Positions 14,901-53,499 of a stretch of DNA of 64,000 bases are shown piece by piece; the stretch's first letter is position 1, and each line of letters opens with the position of its first letter. The position numbers and the translations under genes were made by a program. Source of the stretch: Branchiostoma floridae (lineage: Eukaryota > Chordata > Leptocardii > Amphioxiformes > Branchiostomatidae); contig NC_049979.1 in NCBI RefSeq assembly GCF_000003815.2, positions 15,848,393 to 15,912,392 of the forward strand, read 5' to 3'. The notes under the pieces are model-generated. The model worked only from the letters and a program-made list of their open reading frames with translations. It did not search any database and was not told the origin of the DNA.

Positions 14901-16324
14901 TCAAAACCGCACAATCTTCTTTTTTGGTTGCTGCTGGCAGTAGCCCGCCAGCACTCTGACAAAGTCATGGTAGTTAAACTGTCCGTCTGAGTCCACGTCA
15001 GCTAGCTTAAGGAGCTCGTCCACTTCGCGGTTGGTCATCCTGTCGCCGATGTGCGTCAGGAGGTGTCTCAGTTCATGGGCAGACACGTACCCGAGCCCGT
15101 CTCGGTCAAACACCCTCAGCGCCTCGCTGAGCATCTCCTCGCTGTAGGCCGCGGCCGTGTCCTTGAGCTGGTGCGTCATGAGCTGCACGAACTCCGGGAA
15201 GTCGATGGTGCCGCTCCCGTCCGTGTCCACCGAGTCGATCAGCTCCACCACCTGCAGGTCGGTCGGGTTCAGCCCCAGGGACCGCATCACGTTGATGAGC
15301 TCCTTTCCGTCGATCGTTCCGCTGCGGTCACGGTCAAATTCCCAGAAGGCCTGCACATACGAGTGGACAAGCAGGAGATATGGAAATGGTTTGTTTCTTG
15401 TGAAAAATAACCCACAATACAAAGAAATAATACAACCGTACATACGAATTCTATGTACCACTCGTTGTACTCCACTTTGTTTCCTTATGTTTATTTTTCT
15501 ATTAAATCTTCATTATCGAGCAAATGAGTCTTAGTAAGGATACTACAAACAATATTCAAAACATGTCACAGTATTAAGACTTTTAAACTACTTTTATTGA
15601 AGAATAATGCAACCATACTCAATACACTTAGAAATATGTGCCTTGAGGCCACAGCAAGTAGATTTTATGGAAGACATCCTCTGCGGATTTAATGGGAGAT
15701 TGCAAAAAAAAAACATGGGTAAAAAACAAGCTGGTTAGATTGTCAAAATAGACACCATAGACGTTGTAACAAGAATTGAAGCAACAAAAACATGGTATTA
15801 CAGCTAACAAGTCTTTTATTTCTGTATTCAAGAGGTGCACTAAGTGACACTAGTGTTGTAGACTGGTTATCAATTACAGTATGGCTATGGCTATCACATT
15901 TTGGTACTTTCTCGTCATGTTCACCATCTCCGGAGGGAAAAGTTAACGAGCACGTTGATGCCATCTGTAAAATCTACTTGCCGTGGCCTAACTACAAAAT
16001 TAGATTATATGATGGAGCATCATATTTGACAAACGTTTGTGATGTACGTGACTGTTCCAACACAATAATCCACCACACCCCAACGTTCCGTTATACCACT
16101 TGATATATCGGCAACCACTCACTCAGGGTCAATTTTCCACAAGGTCTCTGCTTGTCTGTTAAGCGACAGTGACGTCACTATAACAGGAACCCCCACCCCA
16201 CCCCACCTCACTTAGCTACTAAAACATCGACGTCTATGTGACCCACCTGTCGCAGCTCGTCGATCTCTTCCTTCGGCATGTCCTTCGGGAGTCTCGTCTT
16301 TACAGACTTCTTTGTGAACGACAT
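14901..16324 (-). CDS. Calmodulin-like protein, four EF-hands, two exons
   Basis: Calcium-sensor protein of the calmodulin superfamily. Exon 1 is 16324-16247 (26 codons, starting MSFTKKSVKTRLPKDMPKEE) and exon 2 is 15350-14901. The 0.9-kb intron is phase 0 with GT-AG ends. The product is 175 residues. Four loops are visible: DRDRSGTIDGKE, DTDGSGTIDFPE, DRDGLGYVSAHE and DVDSDGQFNYHD. Loops 1 and 2 look fully calcium-competent. Loop 3 has Leu at position 5 but keeps the acidic first, third and last positions. Loop 4 ends in Asp rather than Glu, which usually lowers affinity or favours Mg. The basic N-terminal extension and the KKKIVRF tail are absent from calmodulin itself. The central segment matches calmodulin (MRSLGLNPT, FPEFVQLMT) better than centrin. 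The target is unknown. Confidence 0.9.
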
Positions 16325-18812
16325 CGCTGCTACAATATCCAAATGGTGAGTGTCGTCTCCCGGTTTTACAGAGTGCTGCTTTCACAGCGCCGTGTCTTTC
16401 CTGTTCGCCTGTTCGTCTCTCCTTGCCGAGGTCAAAGATACATATACAGACACTGACAGGGCGACGCCACTCCCGGGGGAATGTCCAAAAAGGCGTTGTT
16501 AGTGACACAGAATTAGGAGTTGTTGCCCATTTACGTTAGTTGGGAGTAAGGAGGATTGAATGTGGGATCAGGGGCAGGGAGGGCTGGTATGTAGAGTATT
16601 TCCGTGTGTTGGAGTGCCCTTCTAGATTGCAGGAAAGATGTTAGCTGCTGGATAATTTGTATACTCTTTAACTGAGGGTAAACGTCGACCATTAAATCAG
16701 CAGAGACAGTATTAAATTTATAGCTCTGCACCTTTCACGAGGCTCGCTACAAATTTCCACCGATCTCCGTCCTTCCTACTTCAGTTCTGCTGCTAAACTA
16801 GTATGGAAGCATGGCATGTTAGCTATGAGCGTCCTTCAGAAAGTGGGGGTGGAGGAAATAGCGCATAAACTCACATTATAAAATGTAAAGCCTGCTGCCA
16901 ATGTCCACCTTTGGAGCGTCAGTAGGTGAGAAAAACGACTATTGTACGTCACGTGTATAGAATGTATCTGGAATCGGACGTCTTTAAAGGCTATTTGAAA
17001 AAGTTACAGGACACGGATTTCAATACATGGTTGTAGCTAACTATAACTCTACACTCAGACGTAAGGATGACAAAGTAAAAGACAAAGGCAGCTTTCACCA
17101 TTTTACATGCATTTAACATGATTTTATTGTGTCACCACTGCTTAGGCTAACGACACATTTCTAACCGGGGGACTGGCCGGACTACTTGTGAAAACGAAAA
17201 ATAGAAATGTATACACGTACATAAGATATACACAAATTATGCCCACGACTTTTCTCTTTACGTGTTGTGTAGTTTGGCGTTTTTATGTCATACATTATGT
17301 TCCGGAAAGCTGTCTGGCCGGGCCCCGGTTTGGAAATGTGACGCAGGCATTAGCGAGAATTGTTTCAATTAAGTAATAAAGTACGCATGGTATAAGATTA
17401 CAAGATCGTGATTAACATTTTACGTTTCTGTGAGCATTTAACTTTACCAATGTGCCCAACCTAATAGCCATGTAATATTATATCTTGTATGAAGTTTACA
17501 CTACTTCTTGGTTACAATGAATCAAAATTATAGTATGTAAGAGATAAGGTAATGTTTAAAGTGCACCAATACACTACATGATGAAATTTGAGCTATTTAC
17601 TGGTTTCATGGTGAAATCTTAAATTTTTTAACGGAAAAACCATAGTATTTAATGACATCATAAAAAGATGTAAAAAAATCATTTCAAAGAATATAGCCCT
17701 AAAGGTCGATTTTGAGCATTCAGAAGTTACTGATGAACTTTTTGCACCGAGTTCAAACATGTCGCTCCTAGTTAAATCAGGTTGCTAAAAATCAAAATAA
17801 TAATTACATGAATCTAAAAAAATGAAAGCCATAGCCTCTCTAACCTTCTGTTTCAGTAGATCAAATATTCCACAACAAATATTCCACAACATATAAAAAC
17901 ACAGACATAACTGTTGTCCTTGTACTCAAAACAATACATGGCGTAACCCTAACAATAGCTAACATATAAAAGAGTATTTGGGAACAAAATGTATTTGAAT
18001 TAGCGTTACACAAAAATATAGTCGACTATTGGGTAGATTATAGAGATGAAATTGTATTTGGTAAAAACACGAGATGCTAAAACATAGCATTCTTCACACA
18101 TGACAGCATTACGTAAATGGCATCGACGATCAATTACCACTCTTGATCATACCTAACATTCGCCCATAAACCATATTTGTATCCCTGTAATACCGCATGT
18201 AGTTAGAAATCTAAAAGTTTTGTGTTGGAATTCCTGGTGACCCATGTAGTTATATATTTCAAGATCTTTCAACTACTTGAAGACATGTGATGCAATGAAT
18301 TGTGACTTCCTGCTACAAATGTTGGCGCTTACCTCTTGTAAATTATATGTTATTACTAGAAGTATTTTCGCGAGAATGCAGGATGTTTCCTCGTAGGCTT
18401 TATCAAGCTACTCGCACACAATACTGTATCATTAGGCTCGGTCTATAGTATTGTGAGCGAGTTGATCATATTTACAATAGCAGCTAACATGTAAGGTAAG
18501 CTCTGATTGGCTACAGGCTGAACAGGAAGAGGAAGAACACACCAGCAAAACAATATCTTCTCCCTACCAGGGAAATGTGAGGGGGGCTCATGGGCGCGGG
18601 CCGTGTCTGGGCCGGGCCGAGGCTGGAGATACCTGAGTCGTGTCCGACATGAAAGGGTCTCAGTGTACCTGCAGGTCGTACAAAAAGAGATAGTGTAAAC
18701 ACAGACGTATCAAATTAAAACGTACAATGTATTTCATATCTTCTGAAAACATTGGTGCAGTTATTGATGGAATGAAGCGAATAAAACCAACATCCGACAG
18801 AATAGTAGTACC
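16325..18812. other. Intergenic, no gene seen
   Basis: AT-rich region upstream of the calmodulin-like gene and downstream of the PKS stop codon. One short hairpin is described separately (18410-18462). No long conserved frame, tRNA or mobile element was recognised. Confidence 0.4.
18410..18462. repeat. Short inverted repeat (hairpin)
   Basis: A 16-bp arm ACTCGCACACAATACT at 18410-18425 is matched with one mismatch by the reverse complement at 18447-18462. The loop is 21 nt. Confidence 0.7.
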
Positions 18813-45803
<26,991 letters not shown>

Positions 45804-46926
45804 GCTGAAACACTTTCCCTATATTTTTGTACGCTACTCAAGCCATCGGTGCTGAAGCAACGACCGAAAGGACGCGACTACTACCAAACTCCATGTTACG
45901 TCAGGTTGTGGTCGTAGAAATAACTAATTACAGGTCCAACGTATGTCAATTGAAAGTATAGACGGTGGATAGGCACTGTGAAAGCTCACAGATAATAGAA
46001 GATGCACGACAAATATGTGAAGGACAGATCAGTGAGGGCCCCTCCATTACATACATGCTCCTCTATTGTATAAATGCAGCATAGCATGTAATGAACCTGT
46101 TTTTCCACACTGACCAGATCAGAATTACTAGATTTTGCCATGGGCCCAGGGGTATTCATGAAAAGCTAGACAATAATTTTGCTTTGGTTTATATTGTACC
46201 ATTTGTATCATATAACATTTTTGTTTTCAATCTTCAGGCACACACTTCCCCGTTCAGACAGACAACCGTTGACATGAGTCAGGTAACCGACGCGCTTCCC
46301 AAACTGCACAACCCCCGCCCTCGTGCACACATGGTACTTCCAAAGTAAGGGGATTGTTTGTGTGGATTCATTACTTATTCAGGTCAGGACAGAGCAGAGG
46401 TCAACTGTTTATCTATTCACCTTTACCTATTATGGCAGACCTACGGCGAGAATAGTTCGTGTTTCCAGGACATCCAATCGGTGGGATTAAAGGGCGGGCG
46501 AAAGAACATAGAATAACCCCATGATGTATAATTCCATTGCCCAGTGTCTGTTTAGTTTGAGTTATGTGACGATGTTAACTCAGAACGTTTCCGTATCTAA
46601 GATATCCTCCTGCTTTGTATAGCCTATGTACATAAAACTTTCTAAAACTAAGCTTTGCAGGTAAACGCATTTTTAAAGTTTTTAACTGTAATTGAAATAG
46701 CTTGTATTGTTTATGGTATATAACTTAATAATATAGCCAGGCAAAGTCGACCAATAAGACGTCGCCATTTCATATCGGCTATGACACAATAGCGCCATAG
46801 AAGTGCCACAAGGTGTGAATAATGAATTTCTGGAAGTAAGTTACAATATATTAAAATATATATCCAGAGCTACCCAGGGATGGATATAGAGATAGAAAAA
46901 ACTTTATTGACGGAACAAAACGTTAA

Positions 46927-48001
46927 AGCCCCGGTCACAAGAATCGTACGATTGACTGCGATGGAGGTTTTATGCGCGGCATAAACGCAGTACGTCGTAA
47001 GTCGGGGAAGAATCGGAAGCAATGGTTTAAATATATGAAGCCGTGGTCACAAGAATCGTAGTGCATCGTACGATGAGGTCATTAGAGCGTACCTGCGTCA
47101 ATCGCAGGTAAATCATAGTATATCGGGGAGCCTCCTATGACGAAAATAGAGCTGAAATGGATTTTGAACATGTTCAAAATTTCGCTATCGTCGTAAGATT
47201 TTATTTGCCCCCAAAGCAGACTTCATTACGGCAATTTTTGTCTACTGATGAGGTTTTACATTTATGAATTTTTAGCATGTTGTAATGGTTTCAGTTTTCC
47301 CTGATATTGTCGATATTGACGAAAAGGGAAAATATATCAGTCGCAACTGCCACAATCGCAACCAGAGAACAGCGCGCCACGCACAGGTGATGCAGACAAT
47401 TGTTTGATCGCTTCATGCACGTGAGTTTATAATTAGATCAAATCTCAGCTCTCGTCGGTCTTGGGTCAGTTTACCATAATCGTAATAACCATGGGGACAA
47501 CTCAAACATAAAGGCAGGCTCTATGAGTCGGAAATATATATGATATAATGCTTATGATATGATTTTTGTATGATGGCATCTTTTTGTTGATAGCATATCA
47601 TGATACAATCTTCGAAAGAGCCTGACACGCAGAGCCGGCAAGCAGGCCGAGATAACCATACCAGTACTCACGCTTGATTTGAACTTTTCCTTGTAATACT
47701 CTTGTTGTCATGGTCTTTTTTAATTTATTTTTACAGTTAAAGATATTATAGGAAGGTATTCAACAGCTATGTCCACATTTTGTTGGTTAAAGAAGTACAA
47801 AAAAACGGTCAGACGGCTATACAGAAGAGACACGAGTGAAAAATCGTACGACGCTGGAAAAATTTTGAACATCATCCGATGCTCTGCGATGCTCTGCGAT
47901 GGCTGAATTTGCTTACGATTTAGCTGCGATCCACTGTGATCATCGTGCGATAGGCGTAATATGCCATCGCAAGGACGTCGTACGATTCTTGTGACCGGGG
48001 C
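46927..48001. mobile_element. TTAA-flanked MITE-like DNA element (full copy)
   Basis: A 1.08-kb element between TTAA sites at 46923-46926 and 48002-48005. The terminal inverted repeats are GCCCCGGTCACAAGAATCG and continue into TACGA. Sub-terminal GTCACAAGAATCGTA and TCGTACGAT copies (about 47043-47075, 47846) and several GATGCTCTGCGATG units are present. There is no transposase frame. The TTAA target and GC-rich ends suggest a piggyBac-like non-autonomous family. Confidence 0.7.
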
Positions 48002-48164
48002 TTAAGTGACTATATCATTAATGTCACCCAAGATAGGAATAAATATGGATAAAAGGAGTAGGCCAACTTCATTCAAAGCACACACATTACAGGCGTTTCT
48101 TATAAATAATTGCACGTACCAGCTACCTTGCCACCCCACCCCCAACGACCTGGAGGTCAAGGGA

Positions 48165-48183
48165 CTAGGTAGGTAGGTAGGTA
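48165..48183. repeat. Short (TAGG)n run
   Basis: About five TAGG units, just before the second MITE copy. Confidence 0.8.
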
Positions 48184-48201
48184 CCGGCTATTATGAGTTA
48201 A

Positions 48202-49056
48202 GCCCCGGTCACAAAGCGCGTACGAATCCTTGCGATTCCTTGCGATGCGTGGTATATGGGGGCACACCCCAGTTTATTTGGGGTTTCAGATGGAGGCGGC
48301 ACACCCTCAAGTCTAGCGACCATCTCTTCCAGGGAATGATCCTGAAGCAAAATAACTGTATATGGGGTGAGAGGATATACCTTCAGCTACAAGACCAACT
48401 GAGTTCCGATCCTTCAAATCCTCTAATTTTGAAAAATTATAGGGAAAAACATTATTTTCATTTAAAACATGATGCACAAAATCTGGCATTTTTGCATTGG
48501 ATAAAACAGATGAAGAAGATTTTTCCGGCAAGGGCAACTAATACTGCCAGAAAGAGGAAAATCTAACGAGTAATCCAGCCAATTATAAAGAAAATTCTAG
48601 CACTACAGTTTTTTTTAATCACCCACGGCGCGCGGCATTGCAACTTGGCTTAACACAGCGCTTCATAGGTCAATCTAGGTCACGAGTTTGTTTACATTGA
48701 AGGCGTATGAATATCCGGAAATGAAAGTCGGGCCGAAACACAATTTGCACCCAAAACACACCATTTCCTACGCTTTTCATCCATGTTAGAGTTTTATGTC
48801 ATTTCGCAGTAAATAATGAGAAATGCCAACTCAAACATAGACCATCGGAAGCCTTTCGTCACTTTTTTGTCGCGCACTACCTCGGAACTGGCCGTGATAT
48901 AATGCTTTTGATATGATTTTTGTATGATGGCATTTTTTGTTGATAGCATATCATAATACGATCTTCGAAAAAGCCTGACTCGTAGAGCCGGCAAGCAGGT
49001 CGGGATAACCATACCAGTACTTGTGCTTGATTTGAACCTTTGCTTGTAATACTCAT
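48202..49056. mobile_element. Related MITE copy, one end missing
   Basis: Starts at TTAA (48198-48201) with the same terminus GCCCCGGTCACAAAG. The segment 48889-49056 matches the interior of the first element (47530-47712; for example GATATGATTTTTGTATGATG and GAGCCGGCAAGCAGG). No right-hand terminal repeat is seen before the sequence diverges after CATGG. The open frame at 48240-48566 inside it is not recognisable. Confidence 0.55.
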
Positions 49057-49393
49057 GGAGCCACAATGTCAGAGTTACTCCCTAGGTCAAAGTGTACCTC
49101 AAAGATCAACGGCGACTAGTTGCTGATGTTATTTTATAAGACTAGGTTTCGGTGCACGGCGAGCATGGAACGACTCCTAAAATCACCGACTATTACCAAT
49201 AATCGGGCGCTGATTGAGAAAACACCTGACGTATTACTGCCAAAAATGTCATTTAGAGCTCGCAGAGTCGTCGTCCGATCGATTGTCGCGCAACGTGACA
49301 GGGGTATTCAGAACGTCAAACGTCGTCACAGAGAAGTACCAAAAACCAAAGATTATAATCTCTGTCACAATGCCTGGGATAAATATGGCTTAC

Positions 49394-49640
49394 CTGGCGG
49401 GATTTTGAAGAACTGCCGGTCGAATTCAAACACGTTGCACTGTAGGTAGCCACCACGTCGATTGTAAAGTTTGCCCGGTGTTCTGTTGGGATGCCAGAAG
49501 AACGAAGTGTCGAACCTGTCGTCTGGAGGCGGGATGGTGCAGTCCCTTCCCTCCGCCAACATGGTCCAGAAGTCCCCTGGTGTGTTAACACCGCCGGGGT
49601 AGCGGCAACCGATGCCGACAATCGCTACCTTTCCGTCCAT
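49394..49640 (-). CDS. PKS first coding exon, distal duplicate
   Basis: Second copy of the ketosynthase start exon: same length, same phase-1 donor (G/GTAAGC) and same ATG context. The protein is identical to the proximal copy except Phe in TSFFWH and Arg in NRRGG. About 11 of the 13 base differences are silent, as expected if both copies have been kept under selection. It can splice in frame to exon 2 at 29829 across 19.6 kb. It could be an alternative first exon with its own promoter, the remnant of a second PKS gene, or an allelic copy misplaced during assembly. Confidence 0.75.
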
Positions 49641-50491
49641 GCTGAAACACTTTCCCTATATTTCTTCTGCGCCGTCCTCACTGAACGAGCTCTAGCAAAA
49701 TAGAACAATTACAATGACAAAATAGCTAAAACCATATTTTCTGGTTCAACCCATACGGCATGTCATATCTTTAGGACTGCTCGGTGTCAGTACGGTACCC
49801 CAGAGAAATGTTCTACTGTTTAATGCATTCTATAGAAGAGCTTGTCAAGCTCTAGATCTTGTATAATGGTATTCTGTTATGGAAGGCGTATGGGCCAATC
49901 AGGTTCAGGTCTCCACCCCTTTATCAAGGAAACGTGATCTCGTTTGTGTATAGACTATGTTATGAAACCACTACTGCGTCCCTATTGGTTGCATGTGCCA
50001 GGTAAAGGGCGGAGTCTGTGAGGAAGAGCGTCTTGTCAAGAACGTTGGTCGTATGAAACACAGACCAATGTAAAGGCTTTTCATCTTTAGACTGCAGAAA
50101 GGTGACCTACTTGAGCACTCAGCCGTAAAAGCAAGAAACATACATTTGTTTTGTGTCAACCATCAATTTTTCATCATCAATTTCTTCGCCTTCTATTCAC
50201 GGGCACCTTCTCTCCTATCAACTGCTTTGTTGATAGAGCCCAGAGTCTATTTAAGTTGTCCCTTGTTCTAAATATAAGGGAGGGTATATTTATATTTGTC
50301 CTAGGAGAGAAGTTACCCCGCCCAGGTAATCCAACACCCTGTCAAGACGGTGTATCTCCGTGTACACAAGTGTATTTTCACCACTGCACCGTGAGGGCAT
50401 TGTGTCTGGAAGTGGTTTGTTTGATTTTAAGGTCAGAACAGGCTTTACCGTCTCCAGTGCAGTAATCATGCCTGTTTCATACAACTGCAGG
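49641..50491. other. Divergent intergenic region upstream of PKS and Patched-like copy 3
   Basis: About 0.85 kb between the minus-strand PKS distal first exon and the plus-strand Patched-like copy 3. No recognised element. It should hold the distal PKS promoter, if that exon is used. Confidence 0.4.
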
Positions 50492-53400
50492 ATGAAAACG
50501 ACCCAGCATCACCTCAGTCGTCTGTACGATCTCTACGGAAAGCTGGTGGCACGTAAACCCGTCCCTTTCCTGATTAAGTTCTGTACTACTCGCGGGCATT
50601 TTGGGGATCGGTTTCATATTCATTCAAGCCGAATGGGACATTTTGTATTTGTTCAGCCCCGAAAACGGACGAACGAGCCAAAACCAAGCAGTCATCTGTC
50701 GCTGTTTCCCTACCAACTATTCCGATTTCTTACCAAACAGACAGACGGACGATGGTAACTTCGGCAAAATCATCGTATCAGCAAAGGAAGACGACAACAT
50801 GTTGAATTGCGAACTTGCAAGAAAAGTACATACAATACACCAAGCAATAGTGACAATGTCTGTTATTGATGTTGGACGTAGTCTAACCTACGAAGATCTA
50901 TGCGCGAGGAGAAGTAAAACGTGCGTCTACTCTCCTCTAGTCGATCTGATAAGGCAGCAATGAACATCACCTTCCCAATAGTGAGCTACCGCGAGAATGT
51001 TTCCATGTTTACCGGCCATCAGATCGGCGGGGTTGAATTTCTCTCAGAAGGAGGAACACTGGAACGAGCGAGAGCCTTTCAGCTATATTACCATCTCCAA
51101 CATGATGGAGGCAAAGCTCAAAAATGGGAGCAGGCCTTCACTCGCAAAGTGTTAGAACTTTCCACAGACAACATCACTGCGGTGCCTCTTACATCCAGAA
51201 CACTTGAAACAGACATTATGGACACGACCGTTGCCGTTGCTCGCCGATTTTCACTGATGTTCGCCCTTGTCAGTATGGTGTGTTCTATATCATTAAGCGC
51301 AGACTGGGTTCGAGCCAAAGTGTTGGTCGGAATGGCCGGTCTGTTGGCCCTGGCACTAGCTTTCCTGTCGACATTCGGGATTCTGCTCTGGTCGCGGTTC
51401 ATGTTTATCTCTCCAATTGGTCTCATTTCCTTTCCTATGTTAGGTAAGAAATATGCATTTTTCCAATTGAAATATTTGTATCTTAATATGTTACGCAGCT
51501 GATGCAAGTTTAATTCATATTTACAACTTGCCATCGACCACACCTTAACTTCGGACAGTTTTGATTACATGTAACCTTAAATCATCACCAAGTTCTTCTG
51601 CAGTTATTTTTTTACATTTTGTGACGTTATATGGCGCACAGATCAGCTGGAATGAAGTAGACATTGTATAATTACTAACGGCAGATCCATTCAAGACTAG
51701 TGTATTTAACCCACAGGGTCACATGCACAAAGCTTCAATATTGGTCTTCGTTCATTGCATTGATACTGTGTACTTTTATAACGCATTGGTGATGTTGATT
51801 TCATGAAAAGGAAAAATAAGTATACAAATTGCATGACAGTTTGGTGTTTCTTATTTGTCACCCAGGACTTGAAGCGACAAACAGACTACACCTGGCCACA
51901 TCGTGGTGGCGGACAGACGAGACCGCGGCGGTACCAGAGCGCCTGGGGCGGACCCTCCGCGAGACCGGGGTGCCCATGACCTGTACCGCGGTCATACTAG
52001 CCGTCACCTACGGAGTCAGCAGTGTTACAGACTTTCCCGGCTTAAGAACCTTCTTTCTTTTCTCATCTCTTGTTACTGTCTTCGTGCTTCTTTATCAGTG
52101 CACTTTTCTTGTGGCATTGTTTGGTTTGGATGGACGAAGAGAAAAGTTAAACAGGCATGCGTATGCAGTGTGCAGGACAGTGTTGCCGAGGTCCGAAGCA
52201 AGTGACAAACCATTGATTTACAAAATCTTCTGTGCTGGGGGACATTCTTTGCATGATGCAGAACCATGGCAAGCAGATAAGAGAAGTCTTGCAGGACTTT
52301 TGCACAGATGCATTGATACATTTCTAGCTATGTCTGTGGGGAAGGTTCTGGTCGGAAGTTGCTATCTGATATACATCGGTGTAGGTGTGTGGGGTTGTCT
52401 TAATCTACAGATAGATTTTAATCTACGCAGTGTTGTCGCAGACGACTGTGTCTCAGCTACCTTTTACAATGCCGAAGAGCGGTTCTTTGGTAAGTTCGGC
52501 CCACCCGTGTCTGTTGTCGTTGTGAATGGAAATGACTATTGGCGTGAGGAGTCTTTGAATGGCTTACTCGAGCTAAAGGCCGACATGGAACACAGCAGGT
52601 ACATGTATAATATCAACGAGACAGACGAAGGGCGGTTTTGGTTGTCGGAGTTTCTCAGCTTTGTCCGTTCAGCCGGTGTCCCAGCTGACAATCAAGACAA
52701 CTTTATGACCGTCTTGAAGTTTGAGTTTTTGCCTTATAAGTTGCATTGCTCATACACCCCGGACGTCGTGCTGGACAATACCACAATATTGTGCTCCCGT
52801 TTCGTCCTTCAGACAAAGGGCACTTATAAATTCCGAGATATCGTTAAAGCTGTTCATGAGTTTCAGGAAACCATACAGAAATACAATGTGGACGCTCTGG
52901 TGTTCCATCCGTCACTTTTCTTCGCCGACATGTTGACACAGATATTGTCAGAAGCGATTAGATTCTCCGTAGTACTGGGAGGGAGCTTACTTGGATTTGT
53001 CTTTCTCCTTACTCTTAATCCAATATTGGCCTTGTTTTCGGCCATGTCCTGTGCCTCCATAAGTATTGGTATCGTTGGTTTTTCTGTACTCTGGGGAATT
53101 ACACTTGACATCAACAGTTTCATGTCATTTGCCCTAGCAGCTTCATTCTCGGTTGAGTACTCCCTGCGATTGTTGCTACTGTTTGTTAGTGTTCCTACCG
53201 CTGGCACGAAGCAGACAGCTATGTCCTCCATAGTAGGGCCTGTGTCACTGCAACACTTCGTAGCGACGTTATGTGCGGTCGCCGTTCTCTCTACATCTGA
53301 CACTGCACTGTTTCGAAATTATTTCAAAATTCTATTCTTCACGATTCTATGTGGTTCCGTGCATGCTCTCTTTTTTCTTCCGGTATGTCTGTCTTCAATA

Positions 53401-53499
53401 TGCAATAATCTGCACTGTACATGGGCTCCGAGAAATGAATCATCTTATGAAGTCAATGGCACTGTAAGGAGACAAAATTCAAGACCTAGTCTTCACTAG
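50492..53499 (+). pseudogene. Patched domain-containing protein-like (copy 3), diverged, with two frameshifts
   Basis: Homologous throughout to the two intact Patched-like genes, with the same two-exon layout and the same phase-1 intron position. Exon 1 is 50492-51443 and exon 2 is 51866-53499. The N-terminal part (HLSRLYDLYGKLVARKPVPF) is in one frame. The homologous ectodomain (SPENGRTSQNQAVICRCF through YEDLCARRSKTC) is in the next frame, from about 50580 to 50955. The remainder returns to the first frame from about 50950. The two shifts compensate. The TM4 motif GIGVDD is GLEATN here, losing both proton-relay aspartates, and the TM10 motif is SFSVEYSLRL. Exon 2 is open for its full length, which is unusual for an old pseudogene. 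Possible explanations are a decaying gene, a divergent paralog with assembly errors, or a protein retained without transport. A possible poly(A) signal is at 53919-53924. Confidence 0.7.

Noticed and set aside
48240-48566. 108-residue open frame
   Set aside because: Lies inside a MITE copy and has no recognisable protein features.
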